Shown: positions 42,301-49,418 of the stretch, in pieces
How the letters are laid out: each line of letters begins with the position of its first letter
How positions within the stretch are numbered: the first letter of the stretch is position 1
Source of the DNA: VRUE01 sp963703335
GTDB taxonomy: Bacteria > Actinomycetota > Thermoleophilia > Solirubrobacterales > 70-9
Assembly (NCBI GenBank): GCA_963703335.1
Contig: OY969812.1
Location: 372,001-436,000 of the forward strand
Length of the DNA: 64,000 bases
Direction of reading: 5' to 3'
The notes under the pieces: model-generated
What the model was told of the DNA's origin: nothing
Database searches by the model: none
The model's input: the letters and a program-made list of their open reading frames with translations, nothing else
Position numbers and translations under genes: made by a program

Positions 42301-42744
42301 AACGACGCTCTTACCCGCGTACTCAACCACGTAGACGTTGCCGGTGGAGTCCACGGCCAAGCTGCATGGCTGGTGCGTATCGGTGAATCCGGTTAGATAT
42401 TCGCCGTTCGAGTTGAAGACATCGACCCGCCCGTTAGTGCCACTGCCGTTGCCCACCGCCGAGCTGGCCACATAGATATTCCCGTGCACATCAACCGCCG
42501 TTCCGCAGACGTTGTCAAAGACTTTCGGCGGATGGGAACCCCCGGGACAGCCGGGGTCCGGCACCGGATCGACTTCGCTGACGCCACAGCCTCCGATGAG
42601 CGAGAGATTCGCTTCGAAGAGGTGTCCGTCGACGGCTCGCGCTTGCGGGGGCCCAAGGACAAGCACGACGGCTGCGCCAAGCATTGCCGCCAACATGATT
42701 CGAGCCGACCACGCAGTCCGCAGCAAGGCCAAATGGCGCTTCAT
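39355..42744 (-). CDS. Very large secreted protein: NHL repeats, Fn3 domain, TolB-like propeller
   Basis: 1129 residues. Signal peptide near residues 14-38; NHL-type blades (CGTAVDVHGNIYVASS, PCSLAVDSTGNVYVVEY, AWAVAIDPSNDHLYVA); then a fibronectin-like module (ATLRAQLNPGGLDTEYHFEY ... AGTTYHFRLVASNEDG, about residues 405-490); then a second propeller (ISQDGDRVVYLVPEE, VSADGSHVYFVSP, TTPDGSVVVFESRAEL, MTPDGHDVFFETGD). The C-terminal ~45 residues are strongly basic (KPRRCGKRQRRVRRHGKLRC), perhaps for wall binding. It is translationally coupled to the next large secreted protein, so the two may form one surface assembly. The Shine-Dalgarno is AGGAAGGAACGGGG. Confidence 0.85.
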   Translation of the reverse strand: MKRHLALLRTAWSARIMLAAMLGAAVVLVLGPPQARAVDGHLFEANLSLIGGCGVSEVDPVPDPGCPGGSHPPKVFDNVCGTAVDVHGNIYVASSAVGNGSGTNGRVDVFNSNGEYLTGFTDTHQPCSLAVDSTGNVYVVEYAGKSVVLFKPAVYPPTAGSGFDPPKVIHEVNPADGSGGTCTSAWAVAIDPSNDHLYVALSCKILEYEAGGAPLLREGLGGGTEPSPTGIDVYGANHDVYVSGFKAEGGSPSQPEDARVFVLDGADGHIKCEIDGSETPAGGFGFTFGRAAVAVDQLNGDIYVDDIRGNQVVDQFSVNGGSCSFVGSLKHSLKEVQPFSDIAVDDPQVTGETGYDSPNEGYVYVGSGASSGASHLYAFAPRFSDPPEIEDQVATEVGEAEATLRAQLNPGGLDTEYHFEYTTEPDFLANGYANALRAPVPDAIAEAAASFGPVAVTVSSLQAGTTYHFRLVASNEDGTTEGEGAPGEEGEDATFITYPAEVGLPDARAYELVTPPDTNGRIPTMTELGSVNQNGFDSRLASPDHEGLVFGTEGGALPGTEGGGFHDTYEARRGAAGWQTTFTGLSGVQALDPYVGGIAPDHLYAFWRVISSKGSLTAGNYLRSRSGALEPIGVGSLGKDLGATGRWITPGGGHVIFVSSSHLEASAAPRGDPAIYDRAPGGTTHVISLMPGGAPFAGGAEYQGTAADGTAVAFEVGGTLYLRVDNSETLSVTTGNPTFGGISQDGDRVVYLVPEEAPKGIEPPHGDIFVYDSASEDTIPVGSGEKSILVNVSADGSHVYFVSPLQLDGGEGEMGAMNLYVWDGSTVGFIATVTERDVFGEPAKGINEKMTDGLGLWVNGAVNPARNGNNGPGADPSRTTPDGSVVVFESRAELTDYDSEGHSEVYRYDAAGGLLCLSCSPTASPAESDAQLQSNPGAQFDPFPPVNALAKIDNVTSNGQAVFFQSADPLVVGDVDGRIDVYEWRAQGAGGCGTQGGCLALISSGRSAANDYLYAMTPDGHDVFFETGDLLVAQDRDGTPSIYDARVNGGFPPPTPPAPPCSEDTCQGPPVAVPGLPGAGGLTSATSRGSANVKPRRCGKRQRRVRRHGKLRCVPKHAKGRRPQKGAAR

Positions 42745-42908
42745 CCCCGTTCCTTCCTCGTCCTCAAAGTCCCTGGCGACCCCACACCAGCGGGGCAGTC
42801 TGAACGCTAGAGACCTTTTGCGTACCTGTCAAGCACATCGAGCGTTCCTTACCCGACTCCGTAGGAAATCATGCTCAGAACCTCCGCTGCCTGACGCGCC
42901 GGCAAGCT

Positions 42909-42939
42909 AACGGGCCGCGCCCCCAGGGCGCGGCCCGTT
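42909..42939. terminator. Strong hairpin terminator after the second TTA-rich gene
   Basis: Perfect 14-bp stem AACGGGCCGCGCCC / GGGCGCGGCCCGTT with loop CCA (42909-42922, 42926-42939). It follows the minus-strand gene ending at 42966 and precedes the large secreted-protein gene. On the plus strand it is followed by TTTACTACTT, on the minus strand only by TTAGC. Confidence 0.75.
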
Positions 42940-42965
42940 TTACTACTTACTTAATTGCTACTCGA

Positions 42966-43649
42966 CTACGCCGTACCTAATAAGGTGGGGAAGACGTTGT
43001 GTTCACCTATGGGTTTGCCGTTCGCATCAAGTAACGTCCATTTTAATAAATATTTCGCAAACCATTTTCCGGATGATCCACAAATGAAGGCACTCCCTTC
43101 TTCAAGGGTGAGCACTGCTCCATTCGTATTCAACACGGTATCGGTTGCGTTCATTTCAATTGGAGGTTCAATGTTTCCAGCACCGGTACCAAATTTACAT
43201 GTCACACCAAAGGGACATCCGGTGAATTTCGCATTGCCTTTAGAAACCATTTTCCAATCTTCACCGCCGATGGTGCCCATCTTAAGTTCAGCAGCCAGCG
43301 GTGGCGTAACCGTCACAGAAGTGCATGGTTTACACCCTGTGAACGTCAGCGAGGTGATTTCGCCTTTCAGTCCAACTTTTTCATCTAATGCGCCGGTGAT
43401 TTTACCGACGGCTTTCGACGATTCACACACCTCGTTGAGGTTGCCGACAAGTTCCGGATTTGTGGCTGTGCCTAACAGCACACCCGAACCCACCGGGATT
43501 AGATTTTCAGCTTTGCATAATAATAATTCCGCTGCTTTACAGAGCCCGTACTGGTCATGTGGGACAGCCTGGGCACCAGTCGCACCGACAAACGCCATCG
43601 CGGCGATTGCCGCGACCATGGCAAGGCCGAGCATCTTGATCAATCTCAC
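42966..43649 (-). CDS. Secreted protein with TTA-rich, AT-biased codons (second of its kind)
   Basis: 227 residues from GTG 43649, which has AAGGAG seven bases upstream. The signal peptide (MRLIKMLGLAMVAAIAAMAF, ending near GAQA) uses GC-rich codons; after it I count 10 TTA codons with many AAA, GAA and TGT codons. The mature protein has several Cys pairs (LCKAAELLLCKAENL, CKPCTSV, CPFGVTCKFG) and looks beta-rich. No family recognised. A clear sigma-70-type promoter (43786-43814) and a strong terminator (42909-42939) bracket it, so it is a single-gene transcript within the split dcw cluster. It shares layout with 14167-14835. Confidence 0.8.
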   Translation of the reverse strand: MRLIKMLGLAMVAAIAAMAFVGATGAQAVPHDQYGLCKAAELLLCKAENLIPVGSGVLLGTATNPELVGNLNEVCESSKAVGKITGALDEKVGLKGEITSLTFTGCKPCTSVTVTPPLAAELKMGTIGGEDWKMVSKGNAKFTGCPFGVTCKFGTGAGNIEPPIEMNATDTVLNTNGAVLTLEEGSAFICGSSGKWFAKYLLKWTLLDANGKPIGEHNVFPTLLGTA

Positions 43650-43785
43650 GTGATTCTCCTTTCTCCCGGGCACCAATTGCCCCAGGAGCTGAGTTATCGG
43701 TTATGGGTGTTGAGTAACCAGGGCGATGGCCTTGAAAGCCCCCGACCCCGGTCTCTGCACCGGGATAACCCCGGCACACGAGCTA

Positions 43786-43814
43786 TCTATAGCACCGGAA
43801 TTCCAGTCAGTCAA
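43786..43814 (-). promoter_or_regulatory. Likely sigma-70-type promoter of the TTA-rich secreted-protein gene
   Basis: Minus strand: TTGACT (plus 43809-43814), 17-base spacer, TATAGA (43786-43791). Both hexamers are five of six to consensus. Transcription would start near 43779, leaving a 5' leader of about 130 bases that can fold (CCGGG-GTTAT-CCCGG; GGGCA-ATTGG-TGCCC near the start codon). It is the best promoter I see in the window. Confidence 0.7.
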
Positions 43815-43901
43815 TTAGACCTGAACACTTAATTTAATTGGCCTAAAGTAGGCAAAACGTACCTGAATACCCGGCCCGAAAAATTCCAAACAAGACGCCG
43901 A

Positions 43902-45554
43902 TCATTCCGCTGGGATGCCCAGGTATGGAAGCGCAAAGGCAGCAATCCGGCCAAAGGCTGGAGCGGCCACGGACCCGCCGTAGATATCCCCCTGCGGCTG
44001 GTCCACGATCACCGAAACCAGCAGCTGAGGATCCTGCGCCGGCGCAAAACCGATGAACGAGGCCACGTACTTGGTCTCCGAGTAGGTCCCGTTTTCGGCC
44101 ACCTCGGCGGTACCGGTCTTGCCCGCCAGTGTGTAGCCGGGAACGCTCACCTCCGACGCCGTGCCGCCCACCGCGAGGACACCCTCGAGCATTTCGCGCA
44201 CCTGCGCCGCCACGCCGGCGTCGATCACTCGGTGTCCCTTGGGCTCCTCAACCTCTTCGTCGCCGACCCTCTTGATCAACTGTGGACGCCGCAAGATGCC
44301 GCCGTTGGCGATCGCCTGATAGCCGGCCATCATCTGCATCGGCGTCACCGCTAGACCCTGGCCGATCGGCAGGTTGCCCATCGTCGAGCCCGAGTATTCG
44401 TCCAGCGCCGGCACGATCCCCTGCTCCTCAGCCGGGAACTGGACCCCGGTCGGGCGACCGAAGCCGAAGCGGTCGATCCAGCGACTGAAGCGCTTGCTGC
44501 CTAGCTTGAGACCGATCGTGGCCGCTCCGACGTTCGAGGACTCGGCGAGGATCTGCGACACGGTCAGCGTCACCGGCGGCCGCGCCTCGGCATCTTCGAT
44601 GATCCGGTCGGCGACGTGCAGCTGAGACGGCAGATAAAAGGAGGTCTCCGGCGTAACTTCTTTTTCCTCCAGAGCCGCCGAGACGGTGAACGCCTTGAAG
44701 GTCGAGCCCGGCTCGTAGGTAAAGCCGGTCGCCCGATTGATCAGGTCCTCGGAGCTGGCACTGGAGAGATCGGACGGGTCAACCGGCGGCCAGTTCGCCA
44801 TCGCCAGGACCTGCGAACTGCGCGGGTCCATCACGATCGCCGTCGCGCCCTTTGGCGCATACGTTTCGCCGACTTCGGCCAGCACCTGCTCGGCCTTCGC
44901 CTCGATCGCCGGATCGAGGGTCAGCTGGATGTCTTCGCCGTCCTCGGCCTCTTGGGTCGTTTCGAGTCGGATCGGTTCGCCGGTGGCGTCGGTGACGACC
45001 CGTCGCTCGCCGTCGGTCCCGCTCAGCACCGATTCCTCACCGGCCTCGAGCCCGGTGAGGCCCTCGTTTTCGGAGCCGACAGCCCCGATCACCTGCGCCG
45101 CCAGCTCCCCCTGGGGGTAGGTGCGGCGGCTGTCGGGGTCCTGCCCGATCCCCTGCAAATCGAGCCGCTCAATCCGCTTCGCCGTCGGCAAGTCAACCTG
45201 TTTGGCGAGCACTGAGTAGGTCGTTTCAGCGGTCACCGCGCCGAGCACGTTGCTCTCGCTGAGATCGAGAATCGGAGCAAGCTTTTCCGCCGCCAGGGCG
45301 GGTTTGGTGACTTCCGCCGGCACCGCAAAGACGGTTGCCGTGTCTTCCGAGGCGGCAAGCGCGTTGCCGCGGCGGTCGAGCATGCTGCCGCGCAGGCTCG
45401 GCAGGGAGATTGCTTCGGTCTGCTGGCTGATCGCCTCCGAGGCGAGCTTTGAGCCCTGCACGCCCTGCAGCCAGAAGGCGCGGGCGCCGATGACGCAGAA
45501 GCAGAGGAGAAAGCCGGCGAAGAGGAGGCCGATCCTTCGCTCGATCACCCGCAT
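43902..45554 (-). CDS. ftsI: Penicillin-binding protein 2 / FtsI (class B transpeptidase)
   Basis: Septal D,D-transpeptidase working with FtsW. 550 residues: a short cytoplasmic start, one transmembrane helix (LLFAGFLLCFCVIGARAFWL), a pedestal region (LPSLRGSMLDRRGNALA) and the transpeptidase domain with STFK (Ser284), SSN (339-341) and KTGTAE (from 479). All catalytic motifs are intact. In the usual dcw order murE should follow, but here the island of secreted proteins intervenes. Confidence 0.96.
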   Translation of the reverse strand: MRVIERRIGLLFAGFLLCFCVIGARAFWLQGVQGSKLASEAISQQTEAISLPSLRGSMLDRRGNALAASEDTATVFAVPAEVTKPALAAEKLAPILDLSESNVLGAVTAETTYSVLAKQVDLPTAKRIERLDLQGIGQDPDSRRTYPQGELAAQVIGAVGSENEGLTGLEAGEESVLSGTDGERRVVTDATGEPIRLETTQEAEDGEDIQLTLDPAIEAKAEQVLAEVGETYAPKGATAIVMDPRSSQVLAMANWPPVDPSDLSSASSEDLINRATGFTYEPGSTFKAFTVSAALEEKEVTPETSFYLPSQLHVADRIIEDAEARPPVTLTVSQILAESSNVGAATIGLKLGSKRFSRWIDRFGFGRPTGVQFPAEEQGIVPALDEYSGSTMGNLPIGQGLAVTPMQMMAGYQAIANGGILRRPQLIKRVGDEEVEEPKGHRVIDAGVAAQVREMLEGVLAVGGTASEVSVPGYTLAGKTGTAEVAENGTYSETKYVASFIGFAPAQDPQLLVSVIVDQPQGDIYGGSVAAPAFGRIAAFALPYLGIPAE

Positions 45555-45565
45555 TCGACGGGCTC

Positions 45566-46081
45566 CTAGTAACCCGGTCCAGCCGCGGCGAGCCGCTGGG
45601 CGGCAACGGCGACGTCCTTGTGGGACGCCTGGATATAGCCGACCGCGTCGGTGGGGGCGGCAGTGAGCCCAAGGGCGCCGGCGTCGTAGCGGACGCGAGC
45701 CGAGCCGGAGAGCTTCGCGTCGCGGCCACGCATCAGCGAGTTCTCCTCTTCCAGCGCCTGGATGTTGCGGTCGATGTGACCGGCGGCGGCGGAAAGACTG
45801 AGCGTGATCACGTTGATCGCAACGATCCCGGCCAGCAGCACGCCGAGGACGCCGATCCAGGCGCGACCGCGGGTCATCCGCACAATCAGGCTGGAATCAG
45901 GGAGCTGGCGAACAGCAATCGCGGCGCCAGCGGCGATCGGGATCAGCTGCCCACCGGGACGGCGCGCGGGGGCCTTGCGCGTCGGCAGCGAGGGGGCGGC
46001 CACGGCTTTTACCGCCGCAGGTTTCCTCCGCGGCGGCGCGGTGGCGGCGGCGCGGCGCGCGGTGGCGGCGGCAGCAGCCAT
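45566..46081 (-). CDS. ftsL: FtsL-like bitopic division protein
   Basis: 171 residues: an Ala/Arg/Lys/Pro-rich cytoplasmic region of ~70 residues, a single transmembrane helix (AWIGVLGVLLAGIVAINVITL), then a coiled-coil-like segment (HIDRNIQALEEENSLMRGRDAKL) as in FtsL/DivIC leucine-zipper proteins. Sequence similarity alone would be weak, but position between rsmH and ftsI (start overlapping the rsmH stop by one base) makes FtsL very likely. Confidence 0.85.
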   Translation of the reverse strand: MAAAAATARRAAATAPPRRKPAAVKAVAAPSLPTRKAPARRPGGQLIPIAAGAAIAVRQLPDSSLIVRMTRGRAWIGVLGVLLAGIVAINVITLSLSAAAGHIDRNIQALEEENSLMRGRDAKLSGSARVRYDAGALGLTAAPTDAVGYIQASHKDVAVAAQRLAAAGPGY

Positions 46082-47097
46082 CAGGTGTCTACCCCGGCTG
46101 GCTCGGCAATCTTCACAGCGGCGCGCAGGTGGGCCGACTTGGCCCGTGGGTTGACAGCGACCTCGTCCGGCCCCGGGGCGACGGCTCGGCGAGTCAGCGG
46201 CTCGGCTTCCGGCTCGCGTCCGCAGACGCAGACCGGCAGCTCGGGCGGGCAGACGCAGCCCTTGGCGCGCTCGGCGAGGAACTGCTTGACGCGGCGATCC
46301 TCCAAGGAATGGAAGGAGATTGCGGCGAGGCGGCCGCCGCGTGGCAGCATTTCCCAGGCACTCGGCAGCGCGTCCTCGAGCGAATCGAGCTCGCCGTTGA
46401 CGGCGATCCGGATCGCCTGGAAGGTCCGCTTGGCCGGATGACCACCGCCGAAGCGGGCGGAGGCCGGCATCCCGGCTTTGATCGCGTCGACCAGCTGGGA
46501 AGTCGTCGAGAGCGGCCGGCGGCGGGCGATCTCACGGGCGATCCCGCCCGCGTAGCGCTCCTCGCCAAAGCGGCGCAGCGCCTGAGCGAGACGTGCCTCG
46601 GGCCACTCGTTGACGATGTCTGCAGCGCTCAGCTGCTGGCGTGTATCCATGCGCATGTCGAGGGGGGCGTCGTAGGAATATGAGAAGCCCCGCTCCCAGG
46701 CATCGACCTGCATCGAGGACATTCCGAGGTCCATGTAGACCATGTCTGGACGCATGCCTTCGCCGTACAGGGCACGAAGACCTGCCGCAAAATCGCTGGA
46801 AATGAAGCGGGTTGAGCAGGGCGCCTCGGCGGCGAAAGCCTCGTAGCGGGCCTCCGCGTCGGGGTCGCGGTCGATGCAGACGAGGGTCCCGGACGGTCCC
46901 AAGGCCGCGGCCACGAGGCGCGCGTGGCCGCCGCCCCCGAAGGTGCAGTCGACCGCAACCTGGCCCGGCTGAGGGTCGAGCAGAGCGGTCAGCTCGGCGG
47001 CAAGGACTGGTTTGTGCTCGGTGGGCATGTAGACAAGGGTTGCGCGACTCACCTGCGGGCTTGTGGCGGCGGGGGCTGAATGCGCGCGGGCGGCCAT
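46081..47097 (-). CDS. rsmH: 16S rRNA (cytosine(1402)-N4)-methyltransferase
   Basis: SAM-dependent methylation of C1402 in 16S rRNA. Motifs: HKPVLAAELTALL, VAVDCTFGGGGHARLV (SAM site), VYMDLGMSSMQVD, FSYSYDAPLDMRMD, GGGHPAKRTFQAIRIAVN and AAISFHSLEDRRVKQF. Start is uncertain: ATG 47097, two bases past the mraZ stop, gives a 23-residue extension; ATG 47028 (PTEHKPVLAAEL) matches the usual family N-terminus but has no clear Shine-Dalgarno. I give the coupled start. Confidence 0.93.
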   Translation of the reverse strand: MAARAHSAPAATSPQVSRATLVYMPTEHKPVLAAELTALLDPQPGQVAVDCTFGGGGHARLVAAALGPSGTLVCIDRDPDAEARYEAFAAEAPCSTRFISSDFAAGLRALYGEGMRPDMVYMDLGMSSMQVDAWERGFSYSYDAPLDMRMDTRQQLSAADIVNEWPEARLAQALRRFGEERYAGGIAREIARRRPLSTTSQLVDAIKAGMPASARFGGGHPAKRTFQAIRIAVNGELDSLEDALPSAWEMLPRGGRLAAISFHSLEDRRVKQFLAERAKGCVCPPELPVCVCGREPEAEPLTRRAVAPGPDEVAVNPRAKSAHLRAAVKIAEPAGVDT

Positions 47098-47098
47098 C

Positions 47099-47542
47099 TC
47101 ACTCAGGCGCTCCGTTCGCGGCCAGGCCCTCGGCAATCTCCGGCGCCGCGGCGTCGAGCTCGGACTCCTGCTTCGCCCAGGCCTCGGCGTTCCAAATCTC
47201 CAGGTACTCGCCGGCGCCGATCACGACGCAGGGCCCGGCGAGGCCGGCGTGCTCGATCAGCGGCTTGGGGACGCGGACGCGGCCGGCGGAGTCGAGCTTC
47301 TCGTCGAAGGAGCCGCCGTGAAAGCGACGGCGCAGGGCCCGCGCATCGCGGCCAAAGGGGCTGTGGGGCGAGAGGAAGCGATCGGAGAGCTGCTCGAACT
47401 CCTCGGTCGTGTGCACCCAGACGCAGGGGTCGAAGCCCTTGGACAGAACTATCCCGTCGGAGAGGGCAGCCCGGAACCTGGAGGGAACGGTGAGGCGATC
47501 CTTTGAATCGAGACTGTGCTCGTAGAGGCCCCGAAATGCCAC
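47099..47542 (-). CDS. mraZ: Transcriptional regulator MraZ
   Basis: DNA-binding AbrB-like protein that controls the dcw operon. 147 residues with two MraZ repeats: GLYEHSLDSKDRLTVPSRFR near the start and EKLDSAGRVRVPKPLIEHAG in the middle (DxxGR(V/L)xxP pattern). The start is GTG 47542 with AAGGA at seven bases. Two direct repeats matching a MraZ operator lie about 120 bases upstream (47661-47678), so self-control is likely. Confidence 0.95.
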   Translation of the reverse strand: MAFRGLYEHSLDSKDRLTVPSRFRAALSDGIVLSKGFDPCVWVHTTEEFEQLSDRFLSPHSPFGRDARALRRRFHGGSFDEKLDSAGRVRVPKPLIEHAGLAGPCVVIGAGEYLEIWNAEAWAKQESELDAAAPEIAEGLAANGAPE

Positions 47543-47589
47543 CGCCGGTTCCTTTCTGTGCGAGCTCCGCGTGGACCAGGAAACGAGTT

Positions 47590-47634
47590 AGGACCGAGGT
47601 GATGAGGTGGGAGGAGCCTCACCACCCCGGTCCT
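47590..47634 (-). promoter_or_regulatory. Long hairpin in the mraZ leader
   Basis: Arms 47590-47607 and 47617-47634 pair over 18 positions; the two plus-strand A-C mismatches become U-G pairs in the mraZ (minus-strand) RNA, so the stem is complete in that transcript. Loop 9 bases. It stands between the MraZ boxes and the mraZ start and may be another member of the junction hairpins. Confidence 0.65.
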
Positions 47635-47660
47635 GGGCTTCAACTCGAGCGGCACAGTAA

Positions 47661-47678
47661 CCCACTTTCCCCCACTTT
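47661..47678 (-). promoter_or_regulatory. MraZ-box-like direct repeats (operator)
   Basis: Minus strand reads AAAGTGGGGGAAAGTGGG: two AAAGTGGG units with a 10-base period, upstream of mraZ. MraZ boxes known from other bacteria are TGGGN repeats spaced by 5 bases, the same 10-base period. Only two clear copies are seen. Confidence 0.65.
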
Positions 47679-47733
47679 GCAACACGACCCAATAATGCAA
47701 GCCCATTTGCAACCCCTGCGTTAGGTTGCCCGC

Positions 47734-48576
47734 GTGACGCCGGACGACGCCAACGACCTGCGCGGCTTCCACTTCAAGCAGCTGCTCGGCAAACCGGTTA
47801 CCTGGATCGTCATTGGCTTCTTCGTGCTGGCGGCTGGCGTTGCCGCGGCGGTCTACCTCGGCGCCGCGATCGGCGCCGGTGCAGCCGGCGCGATGCTCCT
47901 GCTCTCGCTGTTGATCGTCTTCGCGATCGCCGACAGGCGCTCGGAATCCGCTTTCTTCGCGGTCTACGCCAGCCAGCGCGACATGGTCCTATCCGGTCGC
48001 GGTGAAGTGCGGGCGGCAACGCCTCTCCTCTGCAGGGGCAGCGACCGCTACACCGAGCACAGCTTCACCGGCCCGCTTGCGGAGGGGGTCGATGGCATGC
48101 TGGCCCTCTACACCTACGAGGAAACAACCAGCACCGGAAAGGGGCAGCAGACCAGCTACTACCCCTACACGATCGGCCTGGTCGAAGTGCCCGAGTGCGC
48201 CGCCCTGGTCCCCGAACTCCTCTGCCAACGCAAGTTCGGCCTCCGCGCTTTCGAGGGTCTCGAGGATGCCTTCCGCGGCACTAGACAGCGGGTCCGGCTG
48301 GAGAGCGAGGCGCTCGACGAGCAATACGAGATCTTCTCCCTCAAGGAGCAGGACGAGGTTTGGCTGCGACAGCTCTTCTCCCCCACCTTCGTCGTCTGGC
48401 TCGGCGAAGAGGCACCGAAGAAGTTCGCCTTCGAGCTCGTCGGCGGCATGCTCTGTTGCTACGTCAACGGCCACAAGAAGTCCGCTGCCGACCTCGACAC
48501 CATCCGCGCCGCCACGGCTACTGTCGCGCAACGGCTGCGAGAGGAGGCGCGAGAGACCAGCCAGCCGGGAGGCTAG
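47734..48576 (+). CDS. Membrane protein of unknown function
   Basis: 280 residues from GTG 47734. Two transmembrane helices close together near the N-terminus (VTWIVIGFFVLAAGVAAAVYL and AGAAGAMLLLSLLIVFAIA), then a soluble part of ~200 residues with YTEHSFTGPLAEGVDGMLALYTYEE, LRAFEGLEDAF, QDEVWLRQLFSPTFVVWL and AFELVGGMLCCYVNGHKKS. I do not recognise a named family. It is divergent from mraZ and convergent with tadC (4-base overlap of stops). Confidence 0.75.
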   Translation: MTPDDANDLRGFHFKQLLGKPVTWIVIGFFVLAAGVAAAVYLGAAIGAGAAGAMLLLSLLIVFAIADRRSESAFFAVYASQRDMVLSGRGEVRAATPLLCRGSDRYTEHSFTGPLAEGVDGMLALYTYEETTSTGKGQQTSYYPYTIGLVEVPECAALVPELLCQRKFGLRAFEGLEDAFRGTRQRVRLESEALDEQYEIFSLKEQDEVWLRQLFSPTFVVWLGEEAPKKFAFELVGGMLCCYVNGHKKSAADLDTIRAATATVAQRLREEARETSQPGG

Positions 48577-49418
48577 AAGCCGCTGAGCAGGACGTCGGCG
48601 TTGGCGATCAGGGCAGCCGTGATCATCAACAACACCGACGGCACGAGGACCAGGGCGACGACGAGCTGGATCTTCGGCGCGGCGCGGGCGGCGCGCTCCT
48701 CGACCGCGCGGCGCTGATCGCGGCGCAAAGAGGCAGACTGCCGGCGCAGCTGATCGGCAAGCGGCGAGCCGTAACGGCGCGAACGCTCAATCGCGGCGCA
48801 GAGCGTCGAGATCTCGCTACCGGGAACGCGGCCGCGCAGCGAACGCAGCGCCGCAGGGAGCGGCATGCCACATGAGAGCTCGGCCACCGTGATGCGCAGC
48901 TCGGCCGAGAGCGGACCCTGCCCCGCCGCGGCGATCTCGGCAAAGCCGGAGGCGGTTCCGCGCCCCGAGGCGGCGCCGACTGCCAGCAAATCGCAGGCGT
49001 CGGGCAGCGCTCCGAGCAGCTGGCGGTTGCGCAGCCTTGCCCGTCGCTCGAGCAGCGCGTCGGGGACGAGAAATCCAGCGGCGGGCAGAGCAACGGCGAC
49101 GAGCAAGGGGAGCCGGCCGGGCGCCGCCGGTGCAGCAGAGACGGCAACGAGGCCGCCCACAACAGCGCAGGCAAGCTTTGCCACGAAGACCGTTGCGAGA
49201 GGCAGACGCGCCTCGAGACCCGATCGCGAGAGGCGATCCGGCAACCCCAGGCGAAGGGCCGCCGTTGCCACGCGTCGCCCGCCGGCGAGGCCGAATCGCT
49301 CGCTTGCGCCGGCAAGAATGGTCCTCCCTCCCGGCTTCGCGGGATCGCCGAAGAGCTCGCGGAGTGCTGCACATCCCAGCAGAGCCGCGAGGGCGGCGAG
49401 GATCCCGATCGGGCTCAT
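48573..49418 (-). CDS. tadC: Tad/Flp pilus inner-membrane protein TadC (T2SF domain)
   Basis: 281 residues with four hydrophobic segments and a cytoplasmic T2SF domain (LLGALPDACDLLAVGAASGRG ... GPLSAELRITVAELSCGMPLPAALRSL ... SEISTLCAAIERSRRYGSPLADQLR). It works with TadB as platform protein for pilus assembly. Its start overlaps the tadB stop (ATGA), in a co-directional operon with tadB and cpaF. Confidence 0.88.
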   Translation of the reverse strand: MSPIGILAALAALLGCAALRELFGDPAKPGGRTILAGASERFGLAGGRRVATAALRLGLPDRLSRSGLEARLPLATVFVAKLACAVVGGLVAVSAAPAAPGRLPLLVAVALPAAGFLVPDALLERRARLRNRQLLGALPDACDLLAVGAASGRGTASGFAEIAAAGQGPLSAELRITVAELSCGMPLPAALRSLRGRVPGSEISTLCAAIERSRRYGSPLADQLRRQSASLRRDQRRAVEERAARAAPKIQLVVALVLVPSVLLMITAALIANADVLLSGF

